Part shown: in pieces, positions 1-7,924 of the stretch | Position numbering within the stretch: position 1 is the first letter of the stretch | Layout: every line of letters begins with the position of its first letter | DNA from: an uncultured Actinomycetes bacterium | GTDB lineage: Bacteria; Actinomycetota; Thermoleophilia; Miltoncostaeales; Miltoncostaeaceae | Direction of reading: 5' to 3' | DNA length: 9,114 bases | Assembly: GCA_937862675.1 (NCBI GenBank) | Contig: CALMEC010000157.1 | Coordinates: forward strand, 1 to 9,114 | Program-made: the position numbers and the translations under genes | The notes under the pieces: generated by a model | Told to the model about the DNA's origin: nothing | Database searches by the model: none | The model's input: the letters and a program-made list of their open reading frames with translations, nothing else

Positions 1-66
1 TCGAGATGACGGATCATGACGTAGAGTGCGTCGACCACCCGCCTCACGCGCCGTCGTGAGAGCCGA

Positions 67-74
67 CAGGAGGT
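67..74 (+). promoter_or_regulatory. Shine-Dalgarno site that fixes the start at 80
   Basis: The sequence ACAGGAGG-T lies 5 bases before GTG 80, an ideal ribosome-binding spacing. The alternative upstream GTG at 26 has no such site. An ATG at 78 overlaps it but is followed at once by a TGA, so it cannot be the gene start. Confidence 0.7.
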
Positions 75-79
75 GCGAT

Positions 80-1414
80 GTGATCGACCGGCCCAGGCAA
101 CCTCGACTCACCGTCCGCGTCGTCGTCTGCGGTCTCGTTCTGTCTGCCGTACTGGCCGGGCCGTCCGCCAAGGGTGCCACCGTCGCACCCACCCCCTCGA
201 CGTGGATACCGGTCGCGCCGAAGCAGGTCCAAGTCGCCGGCGTCGCCGTCTTCGCCGGCCGCGGATTCATCGTGACCCCCTCCACGCAGGGGCCTCTGAC
301 GCCGGTGCCGGCGAATCGTGCACTCGTCGTCCAGCGCAGAGGCCGGTACACGCACGTGGTCCGACGGCTGACGCTCCCGGACGACATCGGATCGGTCGTC
401 GCGGTGACCCCGGATGTCCACGGACGATGGCTCGTGCTCTCCATGCCCGTGGTCAACGGCGTCATCCCGTACAACACAGGCCGTCTCACGCGATTGACCG
501 CCCAGGGCGTCATCGACACGACCTTCGGCACCGGAGGAGTGTCCTCACTCTCCGGCACTCCGATGCGTGCAGCATCCGACGGCGAGGGAAGGCCGGTCAT
601 CCTCATGTCGAGGACGACCCTTCCTCTCCCGGGAACGTCGACCACCCTGGTGACGCGCCTGACCACATCGGGACAGACGGATCCAACATTCGGATCGGGT
701 GGCACGGCGCCCGTCCCACCACCGACCGGCCGGGCGGCATCGATCTTGGGCGCCCCCGCAGACAGTCTCATCGCCAGCCCGCGAACGCTCACCGTAACAC
801 CGGCGAACGCGATCATCGTGGCCGGGACGATCAGCGACATCCCGAACGGATCCATCGGATACCTCACGAAGCTGACGTCATCGGGGACCCCTGATGCCGC
901 ATTCGGCGACGGAGACGGCACGGTGACATACGGGCCGTTCCGCAACGATCCGATCCTGGCGGGAGCGTTCGGCGCCGCGGTCTCCGTCGAGCGGGCTCTC
1001 GGACGGATCTACGTCGTCGGACGCCCCAACGGATACGACCGGGACCTGACCTGGAGACGCACCGCAGACGGTCGGCGTGATGCGGCCTACGGAACCCTCG
1101 GATGGTCCCGCCCGGCAACCGCGGATCCCAACATGCAGGGAACCGCCACCATCCAGGGAGCCGCACTTTGCACCGGCGGCTTCGTCCAGACGACCCCTCA
1201 GCAGATTCGCATCACCACACGGACAGGGCGACCGGATGCGTCCTACGGACGCCGTGGAACGATCACGGTACCCGAGAAGAGTCCACTCGGGCGGATCGAT
1301 GCGGCGGCCACCGACATCCGGCGCTGCCCCACCGACCATCTGGCGGTGTCGGCACGGGTGAGACACGGCAAGGGAGGCGTCACTCTGATCTGGCTGTCGC
1401 TGCCCACTCGCTAG
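80..1414 (+). CDS. Probable secreted delta-60-repeat (beta-propeller-like) protein
   Basis: A 444-residue protein if translation starts at GTG 80. I prefer this start because an AGGAGG-type site lies just upstream; an in-frame GTG at 26 would add 18 Arg-rich residues and spoil the export signal. Residues 1-33 look like a signal peptide: basic start, hydrophobic VVVCGLVLSAVLA at 14-26, small residues around 26-33. Five degenerate repeat cores of the form T-x-x-G-x-x-D-x-x-[F/Y]-G have their Asp at 146, 201, 272, 334 and 386, spaced 52-71 residues. This matches the delta-60 repeat family, found in bacterial surface and secreted proteins and thought to form beta-propeller blades. Two cysteines in the mature part (364, 416) could form a disulfide. 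No catalytic motif, membrane anchor or sorting signal is visible, so its function is unknown. Codon use (more GGA, ACA, TCC) looks softer than in the neighbouring peptidase. The repeat call is from memory of the family; a generic propeller is the alternative. Confidence 0.75.
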   Translation: MIDRPRQPRLTVRVVVCGLVLSAVLAGPSAKGATVAPTPSTWIPVAPKQVQVAGVAVFAGRGFIVTPSTQGPLTPVPANRALVVQRRGRYTHVVRRLTLPDDIGSVVAVTPDVHGRWLVLSMPVVNGVIPYNTGRLTRLTAQGVIDTTFGTGGVSSLSGTPMRAASDGEGRPVILMSRTTLPLPGTSTTLVTRLTTSGQTDPTFGSGGTAPVPPPTGRAASILGAPADSLIASPRTLTVTPANAIIVAGTISDIPNGSIGYLTKLTSSGTPDAAFGDGDGTVTYGPFRNDPILAGAFGAAVSVERALGRIYVVGRPNGYDRDLTWRRTADGRRDAAYGTLGWSRPATADPNMQGTATIQGAALCTGGFVQTTPQQIRITTRTGRPDASYGRRGTITVPEKSPLGRIDAAATDIRRCPTDHLAVSARVRHGKGGVTLIWLSLPTR

Positions 1415-1516
1415 GACGATCACGCGACGTCCGTCCGATCGGCCGGGGCGGAAGCGAGAACATCCATCCTGACGCCTCAGCGGACAGGCACCGCGTCATC
1501 ACCCGCATCACCCTGC

Positions 1517-1528
1517 CAAAATGCCCGT
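1517..1528 (+). promoter_or_regulatory. Possible -10 element for a leaderless transcript
   Basis: No Shine-Dalgarno sequence precedes the peptidase ATG at 1529. Instead CAAAAT (1517-1522) sits 6 bases before it, the spacing expected if transcription begins at the ATG. Leaderless mRNAs are common in actinobacteria. The hexamer is only a partial match to TANNNT and no clear -35 is seen, so this is tentative. Confidence 0.25.
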
Positions 1529-3385
1529 ATGACACCGCCACTGATCCCCCTCGAGCACTTCTTCGACGATCCGGAGCGCGCAGCTCCGCGGGTCTCGCCC
1601 GACGCCAAGCGCCTCGCCTGGCTCGCGCCCGGCGGCGGGGGCGGTCCGCTCAACGTGTGGGTGAGCGATGTCGACGGCGGCGAGGCGGTCCAGGGCACCC
1701 ACGACACCGACCGCGGAGTCCGTGACTACGCCTGGGCGCGCGACGGGTCGCGCATCCTCTACATGCAGGACACCGGCGGCGACGAGAACACGCACCTCTT
1801 CGCCGCAGACCCCTCGGATCCGGAGGCGGCCGACCGCGACCTCACACCGTTCGACGGGGTGAAGGTGAGCGTGATCGACGTACCGCGCAACGACCCCGCA
1901 CACCTGCTGATCTCGACGAACCGGCGCGACCGGTCGCTGTTCGACGTGGAGCGCATCGACCTCGAGACGGGCGAGCTGGAGTTCGTGGCGGAGAACCCCG
2001 GCAACATCCTCGGCTGGCAGACCGACCGCGACGCGCGCCTTCGCGCCGCGTTCGCACAGACGCCGACCGGCGACCACCAGCTCCTGGTGCGCGACGACGA
2101 GTCGTCGGAGTTCCGCGTGCTCGCCGAGTTCGACAACGAGGACTCCGGCTACCCGTACGCCTTCAGCGCAGACGGACGTGAGCTCTACGTGGGCAGCGCG
2201 AAGGGGAGCGACCTGGTGCGCCTGGTCGCGATCGACGTGCAGTCGGGCGAGGTGCGGGAGATCGACTCGGACGAGGAGGCCGACCTGGGACGGCCGGTCA
2301 TCTCGGATCGCACCGGCGAGCTCCTGGGAGCGATCTACCGGCGCGACCGCGTCGTGATGCACCCCTTCGACGACGGCTTCGCCCAGGACTGGGAGCGGCT
2401 GCGCGCCGTCCACCACGGCGATCCGATGATCACCAGCACGGACAACGAGGAGCGCTACTGGACCGTCGTCTTCGACGACGACCGAGACCCCGGGGCCACC
2501 TTCCTCTTCGACCGCACCACCGGGGAGGCGCGGTTGCTCTTCCGTTCACGGCCGTGGCTGGACCCCTCCGTCCTGGCCGAGCGACGTCCCGTGCGCGTGA
2601 CGTCCCGCGACGGGCTGGTCCTTCGCTGCTACCTCACCCTCCCGGTCGGGGCGGAGGAGCGCAGCCTCCCTACCGTCCTGTTCGTCCACGGCGGACCCTG
2701 GGCACGCGATTCGTGGGGCTGGGACCCGCAGGCGCAGTTCCTGGCCAACCGCGGCTACGCCGTGCTGCAGGTCAACTACCGGGGATCCAGCGGGTTCGGC
2801 AAGGCGTTCATGCACGCCGCCGAGCGGGAGTTCGCCGGGAAGATGCACGACGACCTGATCGACGCCGTCGACTGGATCGTGGCCGAGGGCATCGCCGATC
2901 CCGATCGCATCGCGATCTACGGGGGAAGCTACGGTGGCTACGCGTCCCTCGTCGGTGCGACGTTCACCCCGGACGTCTTCGCCGCTGCGATCAGCGTCGT
3001 CGGCCCCTCCAACCTCGTCACGCTCATCCGGAGCTTCCCGGCCTACTGGAAGCCGCTCCTGGCGGGCACCTGGTTCCGCTTCGTCGGCGACCCCGACGAC
3101 CCGGACGAGCTGGCCGACCTGGAGGCCCGCTCGCCGATCAACCGCGTCGACCAGATCCGCGCTCCCCTCCTGGTCATCCAGGGCGCCAACGACCCACGCG
3201 TCACGAAGCAGGAGTCGGACCAGATCGTGGACGCGCTGCGCGAACGGGGCGTGCCGGTGGAGTACATGGTGAAGGACGACGAGGGCCACGGGTTCGTGAA
3301 GCCGGAGAACCGCATGGACATGTACCGGCTCGTCGAGCGTTTCCTTGCGGAGCCCCTGGGCGGGCGGCGCAGCGGGACGAGCTAG
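1529..3385 (+). CDS. S9-family serine peptidase (prolyl oligopeptidase / acylaminoacyl peptidase type)
   Basis: A complete 618-residue protein, the usual size for the family. Residues ~1-350 form the beta-propeller part, with repeated Asp-rich strand turns, that normally limits access to the active site. Residues ~365-612 form the alpha/beta-hydrolase domain. The nucleophile elbow GGSYGG has Ser467; Asp555 lies in ANDPRV and His587 in EGHGF, so the catalytic triad is intact. The HGGPW motif (387-391) and NYRGSSGFG (416-424) are the usual oxyanion-hole and substrate-pocket region. There is no signal peptide, so it is probably cytoplasmic, cleaving short peptides or removing blocked N-terminal residues. 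The start ATG lacks a Shine-Dalgarno site. It lies 114 bases after the repeat protein on the same strand and converges with sbcC. The exact subfamily and substrate cannot be read from the sequence; S9C is the likeliest. Confidence 0.92.
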   Translation: MTPPLIPLEHFFDDPERAAPRVSPDAKRLAWLAPGGGGGPLNVWVSDVDGGEAVQGTHDTDRGVRDYAWARDGSRILYMQDTGGDENTHLFAADPSDPEAADRDLTPFDGVKVSVIDVPRNDPAHLLISTNRRDRSLFDVERIDLETGELEFVAENPGNILGWQTDRDARLRAAFAQTPTGDHQLLVRDDESSEFRVLAEFDNEDSGYPYAFSADGRELYVGSAKGSDLVRLVAIDVQSGEVREIDSDEEADLGRPVISDRTGELLGAIYRRDRVVMHPFDDGFAQDWERLRAVHHGDPMITSTDNEERYWTVVFDDDRDPGATFLFDRTTGEARLLFRSRPWLDPSVLAERRPVRVTSRDGLVLRCYLTLPVGAEERSLPTVLFVHGGPWARDSWGWDPQAQFLANRGYAVLQVNYRGSSGFGKAFMHAAEREFAGKMHDDLIDAVDWIVAEGIADPDRIAIYGGSYGGYASLVGATFTPDVFAAAISVVGPSNLVTLIRSFPAYWKPLLAGTWFRFVGDPDDPDELADLEARSPINRVDQIRAPLLVIQGANDPRVTKQESDQIVDALRERGVPVEYMVKDDEGHGFVKPENRMDMYRLVERFLAEPLGGRRSGTS

Positions 3386-3732
3386 AGGGATGTGTCGCCA
3401 CGGACGGGAGCCGCACCACACCCCGGATCGCTGACGACATCGCGTGAGCCCGCACGCGCGCGGATCGAGAAAGCCGGATCGAAGCCCCTGATCGACCCGC
3501 GGGATGAACGGGATGTCCGACGACCGCGATGGGATGACCGCATCCGTCGCGCGTGTCGGGTGTCTGACACCAGCGCTGTCACTCGTCGTCCGGGGGCACT
3601 CCAGCAAGTGGAACTCGTGGATGAGGATGTCGCGGACCGCGGCCCGATCGACCTGAGGAAACGCATCGGCACCGGCGATGCTCGACCACGTCACTCACAT
3701 GTCATCGACGTCGCGAACGCCGCCGTCTCGTC
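3386..3732. other. Intergenic gap between convergent genes, no gene recognised
   Basis: These 347 bases separate the ends of the peptidase (+) and sbcC (-). Long frames cross it on both strands, but they run into the flanking genes, lack ribosome-binding sites and resemble nothing I know. It holds two small inverted repeats: GGATG-ACCG-CATCC at 3532-3545 and GGTGTC-T-GACACC at 3559-3571. Neither has a T-rich tail, so I cannot name a terminator for either gene. A decayed gene is possible but not shown. Confidence 0.5.
3559..3571. repeat. 13-base perfect palindrome, GGTGTC-T-GACACC
   Basis: Two 6-base arms around one central base, in the gap between convergent genes. It has the shape of a dimeric regulator site, but no start codon of a supported gene lies nearby. 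It could be chance or a relic of a lost promoter. Confidence 0.3.
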
Positions 3733-6516
3733 CTACGACGAGATACGGGCCGGGCTGCTGGGATCGATGATGCGGCTGGATCCCCCCGGATCCTTGCGCA
3801 CGTAGATCGCCGTGCCCAGACGCTCCGCCACCCCCGGCAGGTGGGTGATGACCACCACCAGGCGCCCGTCGTCGGCCATCCGCTCCACGCCGTTGATGGC
3901 CAGCTCGAGGGAGTCGGCGTCCAGGGTCGAGAACCCCTCATCCAGGAAGAGGCACTCCAGCCGGCCGTCGGTGCCGCTGGCGATGTCGGACATGGCGAGG
4001 GCGAGCGACAGGCTGGCCAGGAAGCGCTCACCGCCCGAGAGGGTGGCTGCGCTGCGCACGCGATGCCCGCGACGGTGATCGACCACGGCGAGGGGATCGG
4101 GCTCGGCACCCGAGAACGTGTAGGCACCGTTGGACAGGCTGAGCAGACGCTCCGTCGCTCCGCGCGCCAGTCGCTCGTGAAAACGCGACAGGAGAAAGCG
4201 CGGGAAGCGATTGGCCTGGAGATCCTGTGCCAGCACCGCCGCCACCTCCGCCTGCCGGCGTTCCTCCTCCACCCGGGCCTCCAGCCGGCGCCCCTCCACC
4301 GCACCGCGCTCCACCTCCGCCAGGCGCTCCGCCGCATGACGGTAGTCCGCGTGCGCGGCGCGCAGGCCGGCCGAGAAGTCGGCGCTCAGATCCACTCCCA
4401 GATTCTGGGCATGCCGGGCCACCCGCGCATCGATGTCCTCCGCCTGTGCCCGGGCCTCCGCGATGCGCTTCTCCGCGTCCTGCGCCGCCCACTCCGCCTG
4501 GCGCGAGTACTCCGCGGCCTGATCCATGAGCTCGTGCGCCGGGACATCGACGGCCGGTGCCGGCAGGCCCAGCCGGGTGGCGACGACGGCGAGCGACTGA
4601 CGGAGCGGACCGATCCGGGTCCGCTCGATGTCCCGCAGGTCCCGCTCCGCCTCGATCACCTCGGCGGTCGCCTGCGTGACCACTGCGGTCGCCCGGGCGA
4701 CCACCGACTCCATCTCCTCCAGATCACGGGCCGCCGCGTCGAGCTCCGCGATGGGGTCACCCCCCTCCGCCCGTTCGCCCAGCCGCACCGCCAGTGCGCC
4801 GAGCTCCTCCTCGTCGTGCAGGAGCCGCCGGTTGGCCTCGATCAGCGACCCGGTCTCCTGCTCGATCCAGGAGGTCAGGGCATCCCGGCGGGACGTGACC
4901 TGCTCATGTGTGCGCTCGGCCTCGACCAGCCGCACCTGAAGCGCCTCCCGCGCCGCGGCGTCGTCGGGGTCGATACCGGGATCCAGCACGCGCAGAGCGC
5001 GCATCGCCTCAGCCTCGGCCTCGCGTGAGCTGTCACGGTGACGCATCGCCGCCCGGTGTTCCGCCTCCTGGTCGTTGAGGACCGCGGTGAGCTCCGTCGC
5101 CCGCCGCTGGAGGGCGGCCACGTCGACGGCCACGTCGTCCAGATCGTCCGGAGGACTGGGAGGGACCACGTGCACCGGCTGCTCACAGACCGGGCAGCTG
5201 TCGCCGGCGACGAGGCCGCCGCGCAACGTGATGGCCAGATGCGCGTGACGCAGCGCGTCAAGCCCCTCGTCGGCGAGGCTGGCGTCGTCGGTCGCCTGCC
5301 GGGCCGCATCGTGCGCCGTGTCGCGCGCAGCACGGGCCGCGTCCACCTCGGCGTCGGCGTCGCGCACGTGCTGCCGGGCCGCCAGCACGTCGGCCACGGC
5401 ATCACGGACACCGCGGCATCGGTCGCAGGTCTCGGCGAGCTCCGCGGACTCGGTGCGCAGCCGCTCCACCTCGAGCCGCCGCTGCGAGACCTCGCGGCGA
5501 CGGTCCTCCAATTGGCGACGGACCTCGGGGACGGCGAGACGCGCCGCTGCAAGACGCTCGGCCACGCTTCTCAGTGCGGCGAGATCGGCCGCGCTTCCCC
5601 CATACCGTTCCTGGAGCCGGCCACGGGCCTCCACGGCATCCGCCGACGCACGCTCGGCCGCCGTCTGGCGGTCCCGGCTCGAGACGAGCCGTTCGGTGGC
5701 CGCGCGATGAGCGGTGAGCGCCGCGTCCCATCCGTCGCGAGTGCCGAGATCGACGGCCGCGGCCTGGATCTGGCGAAGCGTGGTGGTGGCCTCCGACATA
5801 CGCACGCGTTCCCGTGCCGCGAGATCCATCAGGGGCTGCAGCGCGGCCAGCTGCGCCTGGTGGCCGGCCGCCGTGCGCAGAGCCCGGGCGGCGGCGTTGC
5901 GCGCGGAGGCGTCGAAGGATCCGAACCGGCGGCGCTCGGCCTCGAAGGCCTCCGCCGCCGCGATGTGCGCGTCGCGTCCGGCGATGGCGGCGGTGCGCAC
6001 CGACTCCAGGCCGGTCACGCCGAAGAGCTGCCGTAGGATCGCGTCGCGATCCTTGGGCTGCGCCTGGAGGAACTGCGCGAACCGCCCCTGGGCCAGGAGC
6101 ACGGCGGAGGTGAACGCCGGGAACGTCATCCCGACGAGCGACACGATGCGCTGATTGACCTGTGAATGCCCTGCGACACGGTCGACGACCTCGCCCGCGT
6201 CGTCCAGCTGTTCCAGGACGTGGTTGGGCTCGGGCGCCTGCGGGCCGAATCGACGGGTGACGCGCCACAGCGCCGAGCCGCCCCGCGTCGAGAAGTCGAG
6301 GGTCACCTCACCGTGCGTCGCGCCGAGCGATAGGAGCTCACGCGGACCCGCCAGCTCGGGCGTGCGTCCGTAGAGCGCGAAGCACACGCCGTCCAGGAGG
6401 GACGTCTTACCGGCGCCCGTGTCGCCGGAGACGACGACCAGGCTGTGGTGGCTGAGGTCGAACGACGCGTCGGTGTACGAGCGGAAGGCGACGAGACGCA
6501 GGTGGAGCGGCCTCAC
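3733..6516 (-). CDS. sbcC: SbcC, ATPase subunit of the SbcCD exonuclease
   Basis: A 927-residue Rad50-like protein that drives the SbcD nuclease to open DNA hairpins and trim blocked double-strand ends. Seen in order: Walker A GDTGAGKT (31-38); Q-loop in VLLAQGRF with Gln143; a long Arg/Glu/Ala-rich coiled-coil arm; zinc hook CPVC (Cys441, Cys444) at the middle of the protein; a returning coiled coil; ABC signature LSGGE (826-830); Walker B LFLDE (Asp859, Glu860); D-loop STLD (863-866); switch His892. All ATPase motifs are intact. The start is GTG at 6516, which overlaps the sbcD stop by 4 bases (GTGA) and has GGGGAG 8 bases upstream. A longer frame reaching 6606 adds a low-complexity Arg/Gly stretch inside sbcD and is unlikely. 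The overlap implies translational coupling with sbcD. One oddity is a second CxxC, Cys364/Cys367, about 77 residues before the hook. Confidence 0.96.
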   Translation of the reverse strand: MRPLHLRLVAFRSYTDASFDLSHHSLVVVSGDTGAGKTSLLDGVCFALYGRTPELAGPRELLSLGATHGEVTLDFSTRGGSALWRVTRRFGPQAPEPNHVLEQLDDAGEVVDRVAGHSQVNQRIVSLVGMTFPAFTSAVLLAQGRFAQFLQAQPKDRDAILRQLFGVTGLESVRTAAIAGRDAHIAAAEAFEAERRRFGSFDASARNAAARALRTAAGHQAQLAALQPLMDLAARERVRMSEATTTLRQIQAAAVDLGTRDGWDAALTAHRAATERLVSSRDRQTAAERASADAVEARGRLQERYGGSAADLAALRSVAERLAAARLAVPEVRRQLEDRRREVSQRRLEVERLRTESAELAETCDRCRGVRDAVADVLAARQHVRDADAEVDAARAARDTAHDAARQATDDASLADEGLDALRHAHLAITLRGGLVAGDSCPVCEQPVHVVPPSPPDDLDDVAVDVAALQRRATELTAVLNDQEAEHRAAMRHRDSSREAEAEAMRALRVLDPGIDPDDAAAREALQVRLVEAERTHEQVTSRRDALTSWIEQETGSLIEANRRLLHDEEELGALAVRLGERAEGGDPIAELDAAARDLEEMESVVARATAVVTQATAEVIEAERDLRDIERTRIGPLRQSLAVVATRLGLPAPAVDVPAHELMDQAAEYSRQAEWAAQDAEKRIAEARAQAEDIDARVARHAQNLGVDLSADFSAGLRAAHADYRHAAERLAEVERGAVEGRRLEARVEEERRQAEVAAVLAQDLQANRFPRFLLSRFHERLARGATERLLSLSNGAYTFSGAEPDPLAVVDHRRGHRVRSAATLSGGERFLASLSLALAMSDIASGTDGRLECLFLDEGFSTLDADSLELAINGVERMADDGRLVVVITHLPGVAERLGTAIYVRKDPGGSSRIIDPSSPARISS

Positions 6517-7661
6517 TCGACGAACTCCCCGTCGGCCTGCGCCAGCGCCCGTTCCATCTCGGCGAGGAGGGCGGGATCCGCAGGACGGCCGACCGACACC
6601 AGCCATTCGCGGTAGAGCTCGGCCAGCGACCGGGAGCTGAGATCCTCCTCGTCCGGCGTGTCGAGCGGGTCCGACGACCGGCTGACGATCTGCTCCACGC
6701 GGAGGGCGTCCGGGACGACCTCGCGGACCACCCGCACCATGTCGAGGCGGGTGTCGTCGGACACGACCTCGCAGAAGAACCAGGAGTCGGGATGATCGGC
6801 GGCGATGCGCGGAAGGTCGTCCAGTGCCCCGCGGATGCGCACCAGCCGGCGCCCGGCGGTGAGCGGCACCTCGCGGGTGTGCGCGCGTCCGCCCTCGATC
6901 TCCACGATCGTCACGGAGGGATCGTCTCCGTCGCCGGAGAAGTCGAGCCCGAGCGGGCTCCCGCTGTAGCGCGCCGGAGCGGCGACCGAGCCGACGACCT
7001 GGGGACGGTGGAGATGACCGAGCGCCACGTAGTCGAAGACCGGAGGCACGTCACCGCCGGCGACGGCATAGGTCCCCCCGAGGGTGAGCTCCCGCTCACC
7101 GCCTCCCGAACGCCCGCCCCGCATCATGAGATGGGCCACGAGCACCGCCGCCCCGCCGCGCTGGATGCGCGTGGACTGCGTCTGACGGCCGAGCTCGACC
7201 AGACGGCCCCGGACCAGGTCGCCGTACGCCTCCCGCGACTCGCCACGCACCGCGCCTGGGGCGGTCACCGCGTCGGCCGGTTCGGGCCACGGCATGCACG
7301 CCACGGTGAGGGGGCCGGCGGCCGTGTCGAGGGAGAGCACGGTGTCGGTGGCGGCGAGGAGGATGCGCGGCGCCAGGTACGGCGCCAGCTCCGCCCAGAA
7401 GAGCGGATCGTCGTGGTTGCCCGTGACGGCCACCACCGGTGCCGCGCGTCCGAGACGCTCGAGCCCCTGCAGGGCGACCGACAGCACCTCGGGGTCGACG
7501 ATGCGCCGGTCCAGGATGTCGCCCGCCAGGAGGACGGCGTCCACGGCGTTCTGCTCGGCGATGCCGGCGATCTCATCGATGACGGCGTGGGCCTCGGTGA
7601 GGCGGTCGACGCCGTACAGACGCTTGCCCAGATGGAGGTCTGCCGTGTGAAGGAGGCGCAT
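6513..7661 (-). CDS. sbcD: SbcD, nuclease subunit of the SbcCD exonuclease
   Basis: A 382-residue Mre11-like metallophosphoesterase that forms the SbcCD complex with the product of the next gene. The two-metal active site is complete: Asp8 and His10 in HTADLHLGK, Asp48 in AGDILDRR, Asn82 and His83 in TGNHDDP, His177 in VAHLMMRGG, and His216 and His218 in LGHLHRPQ. Residues ~1-230 are the catalytic domain. The rest is the capping and SbcC-binding part, ending in acidic helices around DEEDLSSRSLAELY. The start ATG at 7661 gives the classic MRLLHTADLHLG N-terminus, so it is secure. Its ribosome-binding site is weak: GGAG lies 14 bases upstream, and a 13-base inverted repeat sits between it and the ATG. 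It is the first gene of a two-gene operon. The region upstream carries hairpins and no promoter I can defend. Confidence 0.96.
   Translation of the reverse strand: MRLLHTADLHLGKRLYGVDRLTEAHAVIDEIAGIAEQNAVDAVLLAGDILDRRIVDPEVLSVALQGLERLGRAAPVVAVTGNHDDPLFWAELAPYLAPRILLAATDTVLSLDTAAGPLTVACMPWPEPADAVTAPGAVRGESREAYGDLVRGRLVELGRQTQSTRIQRGGAAVLVAHLMMRGGRSGGGERELTLGGTYAVAGGDVPPVFDYVALGHLHRPQVVGSVAAPARYSGSPLGLDFSGDGDDPSVTIVEIEGGRAHTREVPLTAGRRLVRIRGALDDLPRIAADHPDSWFFCEVVSDDTRLDMVRVVREVVPDALRVEQIVSRSSDPLDTPDEEDLSSRSLAELYREWLVSVGRPADPALLAEMERALAQADGEFVE
6525..6530 (-). promoter_or_regulatory. Shine-Dalgarno site of sbcC inside the end of sbcD
   Basis: GGGGAG on the minus strand, 8 bases before the GTG at 6516. 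It supports the 4-base-overlap start over the longer frame. Confidence 0.65.
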
Positions 7662-7674
7662 GGTCAGTGTGACC
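7662..7674 (-). promoter_or_regulatory. Inverted repeat abutting the sbcD start codon
   Basis: GGTCA-GTG-TGACC is a perfect 5-base inverted repeat with a 3-base spacer, directly next to the sbcD ATG. As DNA it could be an operator; in RNA it would make a small hairpin covering the initiation site. The short arms mean chance cannot be excluded. Confidence 0.3.
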
Positions 7675-7730
7675 GCTCCGTGGTCGGGCGGGCAGGTTCC
7701 GCCGGACGCGCGTCGAACCGAAGGGCACGC

Positions 7731-7778
7731 AGGGGAGCCCGGGGCGCCGTCGGGCGAGCAACGGCGCCCGGCTCCCCT
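7731..7778. terminator. Strong hairpin upstream of sbcD (terminator or leader structure)
   Basis: The arms 7731-7750 and 7761-7778 pair over 18 base pairs with one 2-base bulge, around a 10-base loop. The stem is almost all G and C and is by far the strongest structure in the gaps. No T-run follows on either strand. It lies about 150 bases past the end of the upstream minus-strand gene and 70 bases before sbcD. It could end read-through from upstream, as U-less actinobacterial terminators are reported to do, or be a regulatory leader of sbcDC. The structure is seen; its role is inferred. Confidence 0.55.
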
Positions 7779-7857
7779 GTGAGAGAACCGGATCGGCCGC
7801 GTCGGCGCGGCAGGCGGCCGGGGGGACTCGTGGCGCGGAGGGCGGCGGGCACCGGCG

Positions 7858-7881
7858 AAAGGTTAGTCCGCGGGCGCGGAC
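7858..7881 (-). terminator. Probable terminator of the 7925-9073 gene
   Basis: GTCCGC-loop-GCGGAC (7866-7881), a perfect 6-base GC stem with a 4-base loop, is followed on the minus strand by TAACCTTT. It lies 43 bases past the stop of the minus-strand gene. The short T-containing tail makes it look like a weak intrinsic terminator. The hexamer TAACCT in this tail could otherwise be read as a -10 element for sbcD, but no -35 fits. Confidence 0.4.
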
Positions 7882-7924
7882 ACCCCGCCCCGCGACGCGC
7901 CAGCGGGATGCGGGGATCGCCCTC

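Noticed and set aside
26..79. Longer N-terminus for the repeat protein from GTG 26
   Set aside because: It has no ribosome-binding site and puts an Arg-rich stretch before the signal peptide; GTG 80 has a strong site.
1414..1432. Hairpin GGACG...CGTCC as terminator of the repeat protein gene
   Set aside because: Only 5 base pairs with a 9-base loop and no T-run; not enough to call.
2546..3694. Long minus-strand frame across the peptidase end and the gap
   Set aside because: Most of it is the shadow of the peptidase gene; the part in the gap has no start signal and no recognisable similarity.
3841..5028. Long plus-strand frame opposite sbcC
   Set aside because: It mirrors the sbcC coding frame and has no start signal or protein-like motif.
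6517..6606. Longer N-terminus for SbcC
   Set aside because: It runs through the end of sbcD, is low-complexity Arg/Gly/Pro and precedes a normal SbcC start with a good Shine-Dalgarno site.
7696..7720. T-loop-like GGTTCGA on the minus strand as part of a tRNA
   Set aside because: No acceptor stem, anticodon arm or D-loop can be built around it.
7700..7725. SOS (LexA) box upstream of sbcD
   Set aside because: Only the half TCGAAC is present; the matching GTTCGA arm is missing.
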